Part shown: positions 39,881 to 51,375 of the stretch, piece after piece
How the letters are laid out: the number at the start of each line of letters is the position of its first letter
Numbering within the stretch: position 1 is the first letter of the stretch
Origin: Pithys albifrons albifrons
Lineage: Eukaryota > Chordata > Aves > Passeriformes > Thamnophilidae
NCBI RefSeq assembly: GCF_047495875.1
Contig: NC_092486.1
Coordinates: forward strand, 3,233,195 to 3,297,194
DNA length: 64,000 nt
Reading direction: 5' to 3'
Made by a program: the position numbers and the translations under genes
The notes under the pieces: model-generated
Database searches by the model: none
Seen by the model: the letters and a program-made list of their open reading frames with translations, nothing else
What the model was told of the DNA's origin: nothing

Positions 39881-39975
39881 TCCCTTCTTCCCTTCCTTCC
39901 AAGGAAACCATCACCACGGCAACCTCAAACCTCCAGGCTTTGCCTCAGAGCTGCTCAGCCATCCCCAGGACCTTG
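39881..39975 (+). other. Candidate 5' UTR exon of PEBP4
   Basis: A 95-nt segment is bounded by a pyrimidine tract plus AG (CTTTGCTTTCTTTCCCAG) and a strong GTAAGT donor at 39976. Splicing to the acceptor at 41324 would create a 1.35-kb intron in phase with a 5' UTR. PEBP4 needs such an exon because its ATG lies 6 nt inside an exon with a canonical acceptor. Confidence 0.3.
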
Positions 39976-40744
39976 GTAAGTGGCTCGGCAGGGCCGGTCT
40001 TGGTGGCCCTTGGCTACTGGGTCCAGCAGGCTGGCGTGGCCTGGGGAGGCCAGGGCAGGAGCTGGGCTTGGCAGGGGGGTGGGGGAGTAAACTCTGGCCC
40101 TCCTCATCCTCGAGGCTTTATATGGTTTAAAAGTGGGTGGCTGTGGCTGTCCTCATGTCCAAAAGGTTCTGCCCTGGTGCTGGAGGGGGTGGGTGGGTTT
40201 GAGGAGAACCCTCGGGCTGTTCCTCTGCAGAGACCCTGCCTGGGGCCAGGGATGTGTCAGGGTGGAGTGGCTGGTTGTGTGTCCTTGGCTGATGGTTTTG
40301 GACAGACCATGAGCAAACCCAATCCCAATTTTCCATCTTTTCCATCATGAGAGCAGCAGGGCCAGCACCTGGAGACAGGGACTCTGTCCCCTCTTGGAGA
40401 TGCCTGGCCTTGGATTGTGGTGCCACAGGGATCACTGTGGTGCTGAGCAGAGCTGGGCTGGGCTGTCACCACATGGGCACATCCCTGGTGCCATGTGGAG
40501 GGTGATGATGCACCAACCTCGTGGAAATGGGTCTTGCTGGGGGTTCAGTGGGGAAGCAGCAGGAAACACAACTTATTCCTGGCATAACTGGGATCAAGGT
40601 TGTGGAACTGGAGAGGAAAGTGAGGTATAAGGATTGGGTGTGCTTTGCCTGGAGCTGGTTTGGGGCTGGGGGATGAACTGGAGTGTGGTGGGGACAATGG
40701 TGGGACAGCAGTGTGGGGTCCCAGCTCTGCCTGTAGGAATGACT

Positions 40745-41322
40745 TGCCTGTCCCTCTGTCCATGGGACTGACCCTGCCTGTCCCTCTGTCCATGGGACTC
40801 CATGCCTGTCCCTCTGTCCATGGGGCTGACCCTGCCTGTCCCTCTGTCCATGGGGTTGACCCTGCCTGTCCCTCTGTCCATGGGACTCCCTGCCTGTCCC
40901 TCTGTCCATGGCAATGACCCTGCCTGTCCCTCTGTCCATGGGACTCCATGCCTGTCCCCCTGTCCATGGGGCTGACCCTGCCTGTCCCTCTGTCCATGGG
41001 ACTCCCTGCCTGTCCCTCTGTCCATGGGGCTGACCCTGCCTGTCCCTCTGTTCATGGGGCTGACCCTGCCTGTCCCTCTGTCCATGGGACTCCCTGCCTG
41101 TCCCTCTGTCCATGGCAATGACTCTGCCTGTCCCTCTGTCCATGTGGCTGACCCTGCCTGTCCCTCTGTCCATGGGACTGACCTTGCCTGTCCCTCTGTC
41201 CATGGGACTCCCTGCCTGTCCCTCTGTCCATGTGGCTGACCCTGCCTGTCCCTCTGTCCATGGCGATGACTCTGCCTGTCCCTCTGTCCATGGGGCTGAC
41301 CCTGCCTGTCCCTCTGTCCCAC
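40745..41322. repeat. 27-30 bp minisatellite abutting the PEBP4 acceptor, ~20 copies
   Basis: Unit GCTGACCCTGCCTGTCCCTC plus TGTCCATGGG, alternating with a shorter GGACTCC form. No AG dinucleotide occurs on the plus strand from 40737 to 41322. The last unit runs into TGTCCCACAG, the splice acceptor of the PEBP4 start exon. On the minus strand the array stays open and yields MDRGTGRV-type peptide repeats, which are not taken as coding. Confidence 0.95.
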
Positions 41323-41330
41323 AGGGCAGG

Positions 41331-42699
41331 ATGAGGCTCCTGGAGGGCGTGTTGGTGGCTCTCAGCCTGTTCCTCGTGGGTGTCTGGGGCAACCACACCT
41401 CCCGAACCTGCATCTTCCAGACCCTCAGTGGCACAGACAAGGAGTTCTGCAGGTGAGTGACACTCTGTGCCCTTTGTCCCCTGCACCAGCCCTGGCCATC
41501 CCATCCCGTGCTGCCCTCAGTGTGCCACGTGTCACCCCCTGGGACAGTCAAATCCATCATCCCCTTGGTCAGGACTATAAATATTGGCTGTTTTCTTTCC
41601 TTTTGCCAGGAATCTGGGCTGTCTCTGCTCACCTCAAGTTGTGCAGGAACTTTCAAGGTGACTTTTGCAGCACCAGGGATGCTTTCCATGGAAAATTGCT
41701 GTGGAATGCATGGATGTTTTCCATGGAAAATTTCAGAGGAAGGAGGCTACTTTTTCATGGAATCCTGGAATGGTTTGGGTTGAAAAGAACCTTAGAGTTC
41801 ATCCTGTTCCACCAGGGACACCTTCCACTATCCCAGGTTGCTCCAGCCTGGCCTTGGACACTTCCAGGGATGGAGCAGCCACAGCTTCTCTGGCAAATCC
41901 ATTCCAGGGCCTCCCCATTCTTACAGGAAGGAATTTTAAGTTGGATATCAGAAAGAAATTCTTTGCAGAGAGAGTGCTCAGGGATTGGAATGGGCTGCCC
42001 AGAGAGGGGGTGGATTCCCCATCCCTGGAGGGTTTGAACCTGAGCTTGGCCGTGGCACTGAGTGCCATGATCTGGTAAAGGGACTGGAGTTGGACCAAGG
42101 GTTGGACTTGATGATCTCGGAGGGCTTTTCCAACCCAATCCATTCTGTGATTCTGTGATTCTGTGGATGTGACACTGAGGGAGAATCCACCACGTCTTGA
42201 TCCAACCCTACTGTGATCACCAGCCCAGGGCACAGAGTGCCCTGGGCTGGTGATCACAGTGGGGTTGGATCAAGAGTGCCCTGGGCTGGTGATCACAGCG
42301 GGGTTGGATCAAGTGTTGAACTTGATGATCTCGGAGGTCTTTTCCAACCCAATCCATTCTATGATTCTGTGATTCCTCCCAATATCTGCTAAGGAATGTT
42401 TAAATTCCTGCTGCTCCTTGGGATCAGGAGCAGAGCCCGAGGTTCTGGCAGCACCTTTGGTGGCAGCGGGTTGGATCCCACATCCCACATCCCACATCCC
42501 ACATCCCACATCCCTCACCTCCAGCACGGGCAGATCTCACCTTGCACACTCTTCCCTCTTTTCCAGAGGGGATTTGGAAGTCTCCTACCCTGATGTGGGC
42601 GAGGTGTCCTGCTCATACCTGCCCAAGTGCCACGGGTACCGCCGGCTGCTCACCCACCAGTGGGGCAGCCCCCGGGTGCGTTACCCCAGCGCCGACAAG
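41331..42699 (+). CDS. PEBP4: PEBP4, first two coding exons (partial; continues past the window)
   Basis: Exon A (41325-41452, ATG at 41331) encodes a signal peptide (MRLLEGVLVALSLFLVGVWG), an NHT glycosylation motif and a FQTLSGTDKEFC block. Exon B (42567-42699) encodes RGDLEVSYPDVGEVSC, LPKCHGYRRLLTHQWGSPRV and ends PSADK before GTGAGT. Donors and acceptors are canonical and the phases (2, then 0) agree. The Cys-spaced N-terminal region matches human PEBP4 around its FC-GLEV-YPELG region; position beside RHOBTB2 agrees. Only the N-terminus (85 residues) is here. The ligand-pocket exons (DPDAP region) are absent, so the following intron exceeds 21 kb. Family knowledge: a secreted or vesicular phosphatidylethanolamine-binding-protein homologue. 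The RGD triplet at the exon junction is probably incidental. Confidence 0.88.
41757..41938 (-). mobile_element. CR1 fragment in PEBP4 intron 1
   Basis: Antisense CR1 3' end (ATGGAATCCTGGAATGGTTT, GACACCTTCCACTATCCCAG). It meets a sense CR1 at about 41938, so two 3' fragments lie head to head, which suggests one inserted into the other. Confidence 0.8.
41938..42380 (+). mobile_element. CR1-derived 3' end with hairpin module
   Basis: Sense CR1 blocks (AGAAAGAAATTCTTTGCAGA, GGTTTGAACCTGAGCTTGGC), a tail ATTCTGTGATTCTGTGATTC, then a hairpin at 42196-42274, a partial second hairpin arm (about 42274-42312) and a final CR1 tail. Confidence 0.85.
42477..42513. repeat. Heptamer microsatellite (CCCACAT)n
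   Basis: About five copies, ending some 55 bp before the PEBP4 exon B acceptor. Confidence 0.9.
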
Positions 42700-43126
42700 G
42701 TGAGTCCTGCTCCAAATCCCACATTTTAAAGGAATTTTCTGGGATTGGCATCACCTTTTTCACCCCCATTACACCAGAGGTTTGGCTCAAGTCTGTCTTT
42801 ATTTCTATTTTTTCCCGTGTTGTGCCCATTTATTGTTATTTTTCTACATTCTGGCCATTAAATCGTCTTTTCTGACAATCAGACTTTTTATTTTTTACCA
42901 CCTTAAACAATTTTTCCTAAATTTCCTAAATATTTTGGCCATTTTAACAAATATTTCTGCCCCGTTATAGGCATTTAATAAATATTTTCACCATATTCCA
43001 GCCATCCAATTAAATAAACATTATTTTCCTTTCACTGTAGTCATTAAAATATTCCCTGTGTTGTGGCCACTTAATGATTTAAACTTTTTGCCACCTTGTG
43101 GCCTTTTAAAAGTATTAATCAACTTT

Positions 43127-43850
43127 TTAATATTATTGTATTATTTTGTATTTTTGTATTATTTTGTATTTTTGTATTATTTTTTAATTATTTTGTATTA
43201 TTGTATTATTTTGTATTTTTTTATTATTTTGTATTATTGTATTATTTTGTATTATTCAATTATTTTGTATTTTTGTATTATTGTATTATTTTGTATTTTT
43301 TATTATTTTGTATTTTTGTATTATTTTGTATTTTTTATTATTTTGTATTATTGTATTATTTTGTATTTTTTTATTATTTTGTATTTTTGTATTTTTTATT
43401 ATTTTGTATTATTGTATTATTTTGTATTTTTTAATTATTTTGTATTTTTGTATTATTGTATTATTTTGTATTATTGTATTATTTTGTATTTTTTATTATT
43501 TTGTATTTTTTATTATTTTGTATTTCTTATTATTTTGTATTTTTGTATTATTGTATTATTTTGTATTTTTTTGTTATTTTGTATTTTTGTATTATTGTAT
43601 TATTTTGTATTTTTTTATTATTTTGTATTTTTTATTATTGTATTATTTTGTATTATTGTATTATTTTGTATTTTTTATTATTTTGTATTTTTTATTATTT
43701 TGTATTTTTTATTATTTTGTATTTTTGTATTTTTTATTATTTTGTATTATTATAATATTTTGTATTTTTTATTATTTTTTATTATTGTCTTATGTTTTTT
43801 TTGTATTTTTTTTTATTATTTCGTATCATTGTATTATTTTGCATTTAATT
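43127..43850. repeat. AT-rich low-complexity array, almost free of C
   Basis: Variants of TATTATTTTGTATTTTT with TATTATTG insertions fill about 720 bp. The plus strand has T, A and G but only a handful of C. The open frames of IILYFCIIVLFCIF type it produces are composition artefacts. Confidence 0.95.
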
Positions 43851-44460
43851 AAGTGGCCAGAATACAGCAAAGAAATTAATTAATTCTTTTGCTATGTTGT
43901 CACCACTTAATAATTTAATTTTTGCTACATTTTGACCATTTAAAACAGATTTAAAGAAGGATTTAATGGCCTCAATGCAGGAAAAAAAATTGAATTAAGT
44001 GGCCAGAATGTAGCAAAAATATTTGGGTTTTTTTTTTTTTTTTGCTACAGGAAAATGATTTAATGACTTAAAATTTTGCTACATTTGACCACTTGATGAT
44101 TTTATTTTTTTACTACATTGTGGCCACCTGATGATTTTAATTTTTCCTACACTGTGGTTATTTTTTAAAGAATTAATTAAATGGCCACAATATAGGAAAA
44201 AAATTAATAGTGGCCACAACATAAGGAAAACTTTTAAATTTTCTTACTGCGTTATGACCAGTGTATATTTTTTTTTCCTACATGTTGCCTTTGGGACCAT
44301 TGAATTTTTGGTATATTTTTCCTTTCCGCCGTGGCTGTTTTAATGTTTTTTTTTTCCACAATATGGAAAAAATACAGAACTGTAAATTTTATTTTTTTAC
44401 ATTTTTTGGCCAAATTTTTTTTTTAATTTTTTTTTTTTTTTTAAATCCATCGCTGGCTCT
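43851..44460. other. AT-rich flank of the array
   Basis: Degenerate repeats of a 'GGCCA ... TTTAA' motif (AAGTGGCCAGAATGTAGCAA and similar) and T-runs at 44024-44044 and 44410-44441. No gene. Confidence 0.6.
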
Positions 44461-44611
44461 GGTTGGGCTTTGGGTCCCTCCAGGTGGTGCCGCTGCGGGA
44501 TCCGCTGGAATTTGGGATGCGCAGGGAGAGGGTCCCGTGTCCCCCCAGGGTGCAGTTCCCGCTTGTGACCACCAGGTGGCAGCATTGAACTTCCCGAGCT
44601 CCAGCGCCGCC

Positions 44612-44722
44612 GGGACTGGGAGAACTGGGAGCACTGGGAGAACTGGGAGCACTGGGAGATCTGGGAGCACTGGGAGATCTGGGAGCACTGGGTGATCTGG
44701 GAAAACTGGGAGAACTGGTAAC
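44612..44722. repeat. 12-bp minisatellite (ACTGGGAGAACT type)
   Basis: About nine copies of CTGGGAGCACTGGGAGAT-like units. Confidence 0.9.
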
Positions 44723-46825
44723 ACTGGGAGGTGCAGAGTTGGGGGTGAACAGAAGAGCAAGTGGGGTGTGTGATGTGTCTGTGTGAGAGAGAATCCAACC
44801 CTTTGTATCCTGCTGTGATCCCCTGCTGGTTGAGGATGTGGTTGCTTGTGGTGTTCCCAAAAAAATCCTTGCAGGTATCCCAAAAACTCCCATATCCCAA
44901 TATTTCCCATCAGTGGCTCCAGCCCTGGCATCTTCAGGCACAACTGATAAGGGAAAACTCAATTCCTGTGTGCTTTGGAGCGTCCACAATCCATTTTTCT
45001 GGCTCTTCCTCGCCGTCTGGAAAGTCTCTTCCCTCCGTGGGTCACATGGTTGGAAGTAGAACTTTTCCTTAAAGATGTCTGATCCTTCCAAAATAACCCT
45101 CCCTCCTGGCAGGGGCTGCTGCACATGGAATCATCCCTCTCCCTGCAGTGCTTTCCAGGAGTTTCAAGTTTCCCAGGGATGTAGGCAGTTGTTTTTCTTT
45201 ATATTTGAATCCTGGAAAGCAAAGCCCAGCAGGGAGATGGGAGGGGACTGGCTGTGGTGGTGCTGGGGATGTTGGGTTGGGTGAGTGGTGCTGCTGGCAC
45301 AGGGGAGGATTTTAGGGATGAGATCCAGCCCTTTCCTTCCCCCTGTGCCGGTGGGATGCAGACTGTGCATCCCTGCACCCAAAAGTGAGGGCAGGGAAGG
45401 GATTAGCCCCAGTTTGGGGGTGTGGCACCAGCACTGGTGCCACCTGTGGCCTGGAGGGGGTGGCAGGTCCCTCACAGAGGGGCAGTGGCTCCCCTTGGCA
45501 TCAGGACTTGGCTCTGCTGTTGGATTTGGCACCGTTTCCTTCCAAGACATCTCGGCACATCTTGCACTGAGGTGGCATCTGAGGACATGGGTCCTGCTGC
45601 TCCCCGTGGTTTGGGTTGGGTTTTCTCCTCTGGCCTTCCCAAAAAAAAGCAGATCCCCAGCTCTGCCCAGCTGGGAACATTCCAACCCTCATCCAAACTG
45701 AGGGTTAATTTTGGGCAAGGGCTGCGTGGCCTTAAACCCACCACAGAGAACTGGATCTGAATTGCTTCATGCGTTCTTTATATGAATATTTATTTTTCTT
45801 ACTCCTGAACTTGCTTCAGGATAATATTTTTCCCCTCAAAAAACTCACCCTAAATCGAAGTGGGAACAGGAGTTGCGTCACACTGTGCCAGGGCTGAGGT
45901 GTGTGAGTTGTTTTTCTGGTTTGTGATGGGATTTCTAAGCCCAGCAAACTCAATTATTCTTGATTTATTCCCAAGCAAGAATGGGAAACTTCACTTTTCC
46001 AAAGTTTCCTCCGTCTCTGCGTGATGCTTCTCGGCACCCAAAGCTCAGTGATCCCTGGATGGGGTGCTGAGGGCTGGGTGAAGGGCTGGAGATGCTTTTT
46101 CCATCCCAATCAGTGGCAGAAAAACTCGGGGTTTGAGGATGCAAACTTGTGTGGGAAGTGTCGGCTCTCTGTGGAACACTTTGTCTCTTCAAGAAAAACA
46201 ACCACCAAAAAAAGCCAAATGCGGAGTGTTTGTTTTTATCTCTGGAAATATTTATCAGTTTTCCGAGGAGGGAGGAGGGAATGGGATGTTTCTCATCCTT
46301 GTACCAGATCCTGGTGATGGGTTTGGGGGGTCAGGTTTGACCCTGCCTGTGCTCAAGGTCTCCCCTCTCAGCCTTGATGCTCCTTGATGAAACAATACTC
46401 ATGTTTTTGGCTGAAAAACATTGAAGTGAGGTGGCATCTTGCAAAGCTGAGCTCTGATGGCATCAAAACCTGGCCTGGAAGACTTTAAGACATCATTTTA
46501 GGTGAGGTTATATCGAGTTTCAACATTCCATGATGCTTATCCAGTTTAAACACCAGGCTGTCGAAACCAGCTCCATCAAGCATCACTTTCACTGCCCCAG
46601 AGACCCCTTTTTGGACTTTTTGGGGGGCAGTGAAGGCATCAGTTGTGTCTGGCTGCATCTCTGGGAGCAACACACTCGGGCCAAGGAGTAAAGGATGCAT
46701 TGCCAGGCACAGGAAGTCGATTGTGGATGGTTTGGGTACCTTGGAAACCCTTTAACTGCTGGGCACAGATTGTGTCTGAGTTTGGCCTGTCCCTCAGCCC
46801 TGCGCTGGAGCAGAGCAGCCAGTTG
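44723..46825. other. PEBP4 intron, no gene seen
   Basis: Unique sequence, GC-moderate. No exon recognised. Confidence 0.5.
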
Positions 46826-47372
46826 GTGTGTCCTGGGATGCTGAAGATGCTCATCCTTGTGGGATGCACCTTGGGGTGTTTTGGATGCTCATCCTTGTGG
46901 GATGCAGCCCTGGGATGCTGAGGATGCTCAGATATCTGTGTGAGATGCAGTCCTGGGATGCTGAGGATGCTCCTCTATGTGAGATGCAGTCCTGGATGCT
47001 CAGGATGCTCCTCTGTGTGAGATGCAGCCCTGGGATGCTGAGGATGCTTCTCTGTGTGAGATGCACCTTGGGATGCTAAGGATACTCATCCTTGTGGGAT
47101 GAACCTTGGGGTGTTTTGGATGCTCATCCTTGTGGGATGCAGCCCTGGAATGCTGAGGATGCTCATCTGTGTGAGATGCAGCCCTGGGATGCTGAGGATG
47201 CTCATCTGTGTGAGATGCAGCCCTGGGATGCTGAGGATGCTCATCTGTGTGAGATGCAGCCCTGGGATGCTGAGAGTGCTCAGATATCCATGTGAGATGC
47301 AGCCCTGGGATGCTGAGGATGCTCAGATATCCATGTGAGATGCAGCCCTGGGATGTTGAGGATGCTCAGTCC
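46826..47372. repeat. 39-bp minisatellite, ~13 copies
   Basis: Unit GATGCTCATCTGTGTGAGAT plus GCAGCCCTGGGATGCTGAG, with variants (CATCCTTGTGGGATGCA, CAGATATCCATGTGAGATG). The period is 13 codons, so open frames persist. Confidence 0.95.
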
Positions 47373-50300
47373 TTACTGGGAGACCCCCCCGAGCACTGAA
47401 TAACTTGCTCTGTGCACACCCCATGCACCCTTTGGGTACCACAGTGAGGTTATAACACAGCAAACCCCAAATGTTCAAGTCTCTCCCAAGCTCCTTCCCA
47501 AAAAAACCAAAACAGAGGAGCTGCTGGAGGCCCTTCCCCAACCCAACAAAGTGAGAGAACATCTGGAAAGACGGGAAATGCGTCCTCCTCGTCCTGCCAC
47601 AATATTGCTTTGCTCACCCAAAAATAAATTGGAAAAGAAAATTGGCCATTGCATCAATTTGGGGTGAGTTTATAAATCCTGCAGCTAAGCAATCCCCCCC
47701 CAGAGATGATGTATCGCCGCATTAACCGTTCCGTGATTCGCTTTTATTGCCACTCGTGGTGGCAGACAGAAAAACAGATTACACTGGAGATCAAATCGAT
47801 GGGAACTTCATTTGCTGCCCTTTTGAACACATATTTCTGGGCTTTATAAAAACATACGGTAGATGCTGCTGGTGGGACTTGTCTCCTTGTTAAAAAGCAA
47901 TTTTACCTGCCCCGAGATCTCGAGCCACCGTTTATGGCACCACCTTTTACCTGCTCCTCCAGGTTTGTTTTCATCCCAGGCTCTGACAACTTCCTCAGAG
48001 GTTTCATTGGTTGATTTGGGCTGTGCCATCCATTGTTTAGGATGTGAGAAGGAGCAGCAATTTTTTTTTTTCCCAGCCAAAGTCCAGGGAAAAGTGTTTT
48101 TTCTCAGGGCTCCTACACCAAACTCAACTGTTTTAAACTGAAGTTGATTTTGGAAGAATTTCCTCTTGATCAACCACAATCCATGAGCTGTAACTTCTTT
48201 CTGTACAGGTCACTTTTTTAAAGCCATTTCCATGGTGGAATGAACTGGAGCTGAAAAGGGAGCTGGGATGGCCCCCCCTCTGTGATCCGTGGGGTGATGC
48301 CCTCAGGGGTTGTTGACCTTCATGCAGCAGCTCTTTGTGCCCAAAGCTGTCACCAACACCCAGGGGTGCTGCTCTGGGGCTGGAGATGTCCTGCCATGGC
48401 ACTGGGGATCACAGCCATGCCCAGGGAGGGAAGGGCAGAGGAATGAGCCTCTCCCAGGAGTTTGGATCATGCCTGGAGTCCACAGCAAAGTCCACTTGCT
48501 GGTGGTAGCCCAGCCCTGTCCCCAGTTCTCCCCTTTCTGTGAGCCCTTGGTGGCTGAGCTGGGGACAGTCCTGATTTATAAAGGTTTCTGTGCTCTGGGG
48601 GCTGGGGCCCATTATTTGGAAAAACCAATTGTATGAGGAAATCCATTAACTTGTAACAAAAGGAGGAGAAGGTCTGTTCAGTCTGGTGGTGGGGATGAGC
48701 TCCAGTTGTGCCAGGAGGGGGTTTGCAGCTGACTGAGAGGGGCCTTTTGTGTGGCACTCAGGTTGAATTCAAGGCTCGTTAAAGAAGATGGTTTTAAGCA
48801 GAAGATTCCTGACAGTTTGTGTATCCTCCTTGGCTCGTGGAACCGTCTGGAGTTAAGGAGCCACCAGAGTGTTTTTTCTCTCTCAATCCTGTCTGGGCTA
48901 CTTAGAAACAATGGCCCAACATTCCTTCCCGATGCTGTCAGCCCGATATTATGGGGATTAGCCCAAGCCCCTGGTGATGAACCCCTCCCTTTGGCCCTGC
49001 TGCTTTGGGTTCCCATGCCCTGGGACCGGGCTGTGGCATTCCAGCACCATTCCAGCATCCCAGCCCAGCAGCTCCCGGCGCCAGGGACTGGCTCCACAGC
49101 GAGGGGATGATGCTGTGAGGGCTGAGAGCCACCAAAGTGCCCCTTTGAGGGCATCTCTGGGGGGTGTTACAGCCCCAAACTGTGTGTGCTGGGGGCTCTG
49201 TGCTGCTCCAGCCCTGTCCTCTGCTGACCCCCCAGCTGTGAGTGCTGGTGCTTCTGTGGAGGGTCAGTTTGGGATGAGATCCCTGAGCAAAGCTCTGCTT
49301 TAATTTCCAAGCCTCTTGAGGACCAGGAGTCCTTTTCCCTTGATGGAAAGCACTGGAATGTTTTAATAACACAACACAGGGTGTTATTCCCCAATGGGCC
49401 CTTTCCCCACCGGAGGGGACTTTGGGGACAGCTGGTGCCACACGCCATGAGAGCCTCTTTCCATGAGCAATCCTGGCAGGAATGTCACTCCCCATTTGCT
49501 TCATTACCTACACATTTGCTGGACGTTTAACCACCCTGGACAAATCCAGCTCCCCTTCAGGCAGGAGGGTGGGAAGAACCTGCAGGTCCCTCCATCTCGT
49601 TGCTGTGTCGGCATCTCCCTCGTGTGGGACCAACTTGTGACTGTTCCAGCAGCAAAATGTTTGAAGCAGCCCCTGATTTGCCTTTGATCCCCGTAACCAC
49701 TATACAGTAATCAAAGTTTAAGCTGCTTTGGGTGAAATAATTGCTTAACAATCATATAAGACAAAGTGATTCAACAAATGACAATTAGGGCTTGTGATCT
49801 ACAGAACAGATGCATTCAGTGTAGCATATTATAATGTGCTAATACGAGATTGACAGCACAATAATAGGAGAGAACAGCCACTCAGCCTGTAATTCCAAAC
49901 CAAATGTGAGCCTGTCCACAGAGCTCAAATCCGAACAGGCTGTAAAATTAGAGGTAAGAAGGCACAAGTTTCACAAAGACTCATTAGCAGGTTGGCTGTG
50001 AATTTTCCAAGGAAGGGGGGGAAGAAATTCCTGCTGGAGGATTTACTGGCGGTTGCAACCTCCGCGTGTCTGTACGTTGGGAAGTGAGTAACCTCCATCT
50101 CACTGGGCTCAGGCAGGCTGGAGCTGCTGCTGTTCCCTCCTGACAGGCAGGTTTTGGAGCAGAGAGTGGCTCCTGTGCCGTGGCAGCCTCCAGACCCCTC
50201 TGCCAGGGGATGGGATGCATCAGAGAGTGTTATTGTACAGCTCAAATTCATGGACCAGACAATGGTGTGAAGGACCAAATGAAATTAAGACTGATATGAA

Positions 50301-50520
50301 CACGGAGCTCTAAGGGGCATTCCTCATGGGAATTGGGCACTTCCCAAGCCCTAAATGATCCTGATGGGTGACAGGGGCACCCTTTAGCCCTGTCCATGGC
50401 AATTAAGGCAGTTGGGTCGTGCTTGCTCTTCTCTTTGGGTAAATCAAGAGACGGGGACATGTGCAGGAGTGGAGGTTGTCAATCTCCAAGGAGAGCACGT
50501 GCAGAGGCAGGAGCTGGGGA
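47373..50520. other. PEBP4 intron, unique sequence
   Basis: No exon recognised. The blocks at about 47690-47860 and 49680-49930 are AT-rich and repeat-free and are candidate conserved noncoding elements. Confidence 0.45.
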
Positions 50521-50524
50521 TCCG

Positions 50525-51058
50525 TCCTCTCTGCCCTGGAATGTGCTGCATGTTCTGCTCTCTCCTCTCTGCCCTGGAATGTGCTGCATGTTCTGCCCTC
50601 TCCTCTCTGCTCTGGAATGTGCTGCATGTTCTACTCTCTCCTCTCTGCCCTGGAATGTGCTGCATGTTCTGCTCTCTCCTCTCTGCCCTGGAATGTGCTG
50701 CATGTTCTGCTCTCTCCTCTCTGCCCTGGAATGTGCTGCATGTTCTGCTCTCTCCTCTCTGCCCCGGAATGTGCTGCATGTTCTGCTCTCTCCTCTCTGC
50801 CCCGGAATGTGCTGCATGTTCTGCCCTCTCCTCTCTGCTCTGGAATGTGCTGCATGTTCTACTCTCTCCTCTCTGCCCTGGAATGTGCTGCATGTTCTGC
50901 TCTCTCCTCTCTGCCCCGGAATGTGCTGCATGTTCTGCTCTCTCCTCTCTGCCCTGGAATGTGCTGCATGTTCTGCTCTCTCCTCTCTGCCCTGGAATGT
51001 GCTGCATGTTCTGCTCTCTCCTCTCTGCTCTGGAATGTGCTGCATGTTCTCCTCTCTC
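50525..51058. repeat. 38-bp minisatellite, ~14 copies, with higher-order structure
   Basis: Unit CCTCTCTGCCCTGGAATGTG plus CTGCATGTTCTGCTCTCT. A distinctive run of variants (TGCCCTCT, GCTCTGG, CTACTCTCT) at about 50593-50650 recurs exactly 228 bp later at 50821, i.e. six units on. Confidence 0.95.
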
Positions 51059-51312
51059 CTTCCTGAGCTGCTTTGGAGCCAAAGAGATCAAAGGAACTAA
51101 AATTTTCAGCTCTGGTGACAAACCACATTTCAGCTCGTCTCGTGCTTTACACACACCCCGCTCGAATTCCACTAACAGAGAATTTTACCATATTTTATTA
51201 TTAAATAAACATGCCAGAAAACACTTTTTTTTGTGCGTGGGGGAGGATGAGAAGGTTTGGTAATTAAAACTTCTATCCATCAACGCTTAACTCCGAGAGA
51301 TAATTGCGTGTA

Positions 51313-51375
51313 TTTTGTGTTGGATTGTCCAATTTTGTGTTGGATTGTCCAATTTTGTGTTGGATTATTCCATTT
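51313..51375. repeat. 20-bp triplication
   Basis: TTTTGTGTTGGATTGTCCAA occurs twice, followed by a diverged third copy. Confidence 0.85.

Noticed and set aside
40466..41689. 407-codon minus-strand frame with MDRGTGRV repeats
   Set aside because: It is the antisense of the PEBP4-adjacent array and overlaps a real exon on the other strand.
42567..42575. RGD integrin-binding motif in PEBP4
   Set aside because: It forms across the exon junction beside a conserved GLEV-type region; no evidence that it is exposed or conserved.
43058..43883. Hydrophobic 200-264 codon frames resembling membrane proteins
   Set aside because: TTT/TAT/ATT-rich low-complexity DNA always reads as F, Y, I and L; no real gene signal.
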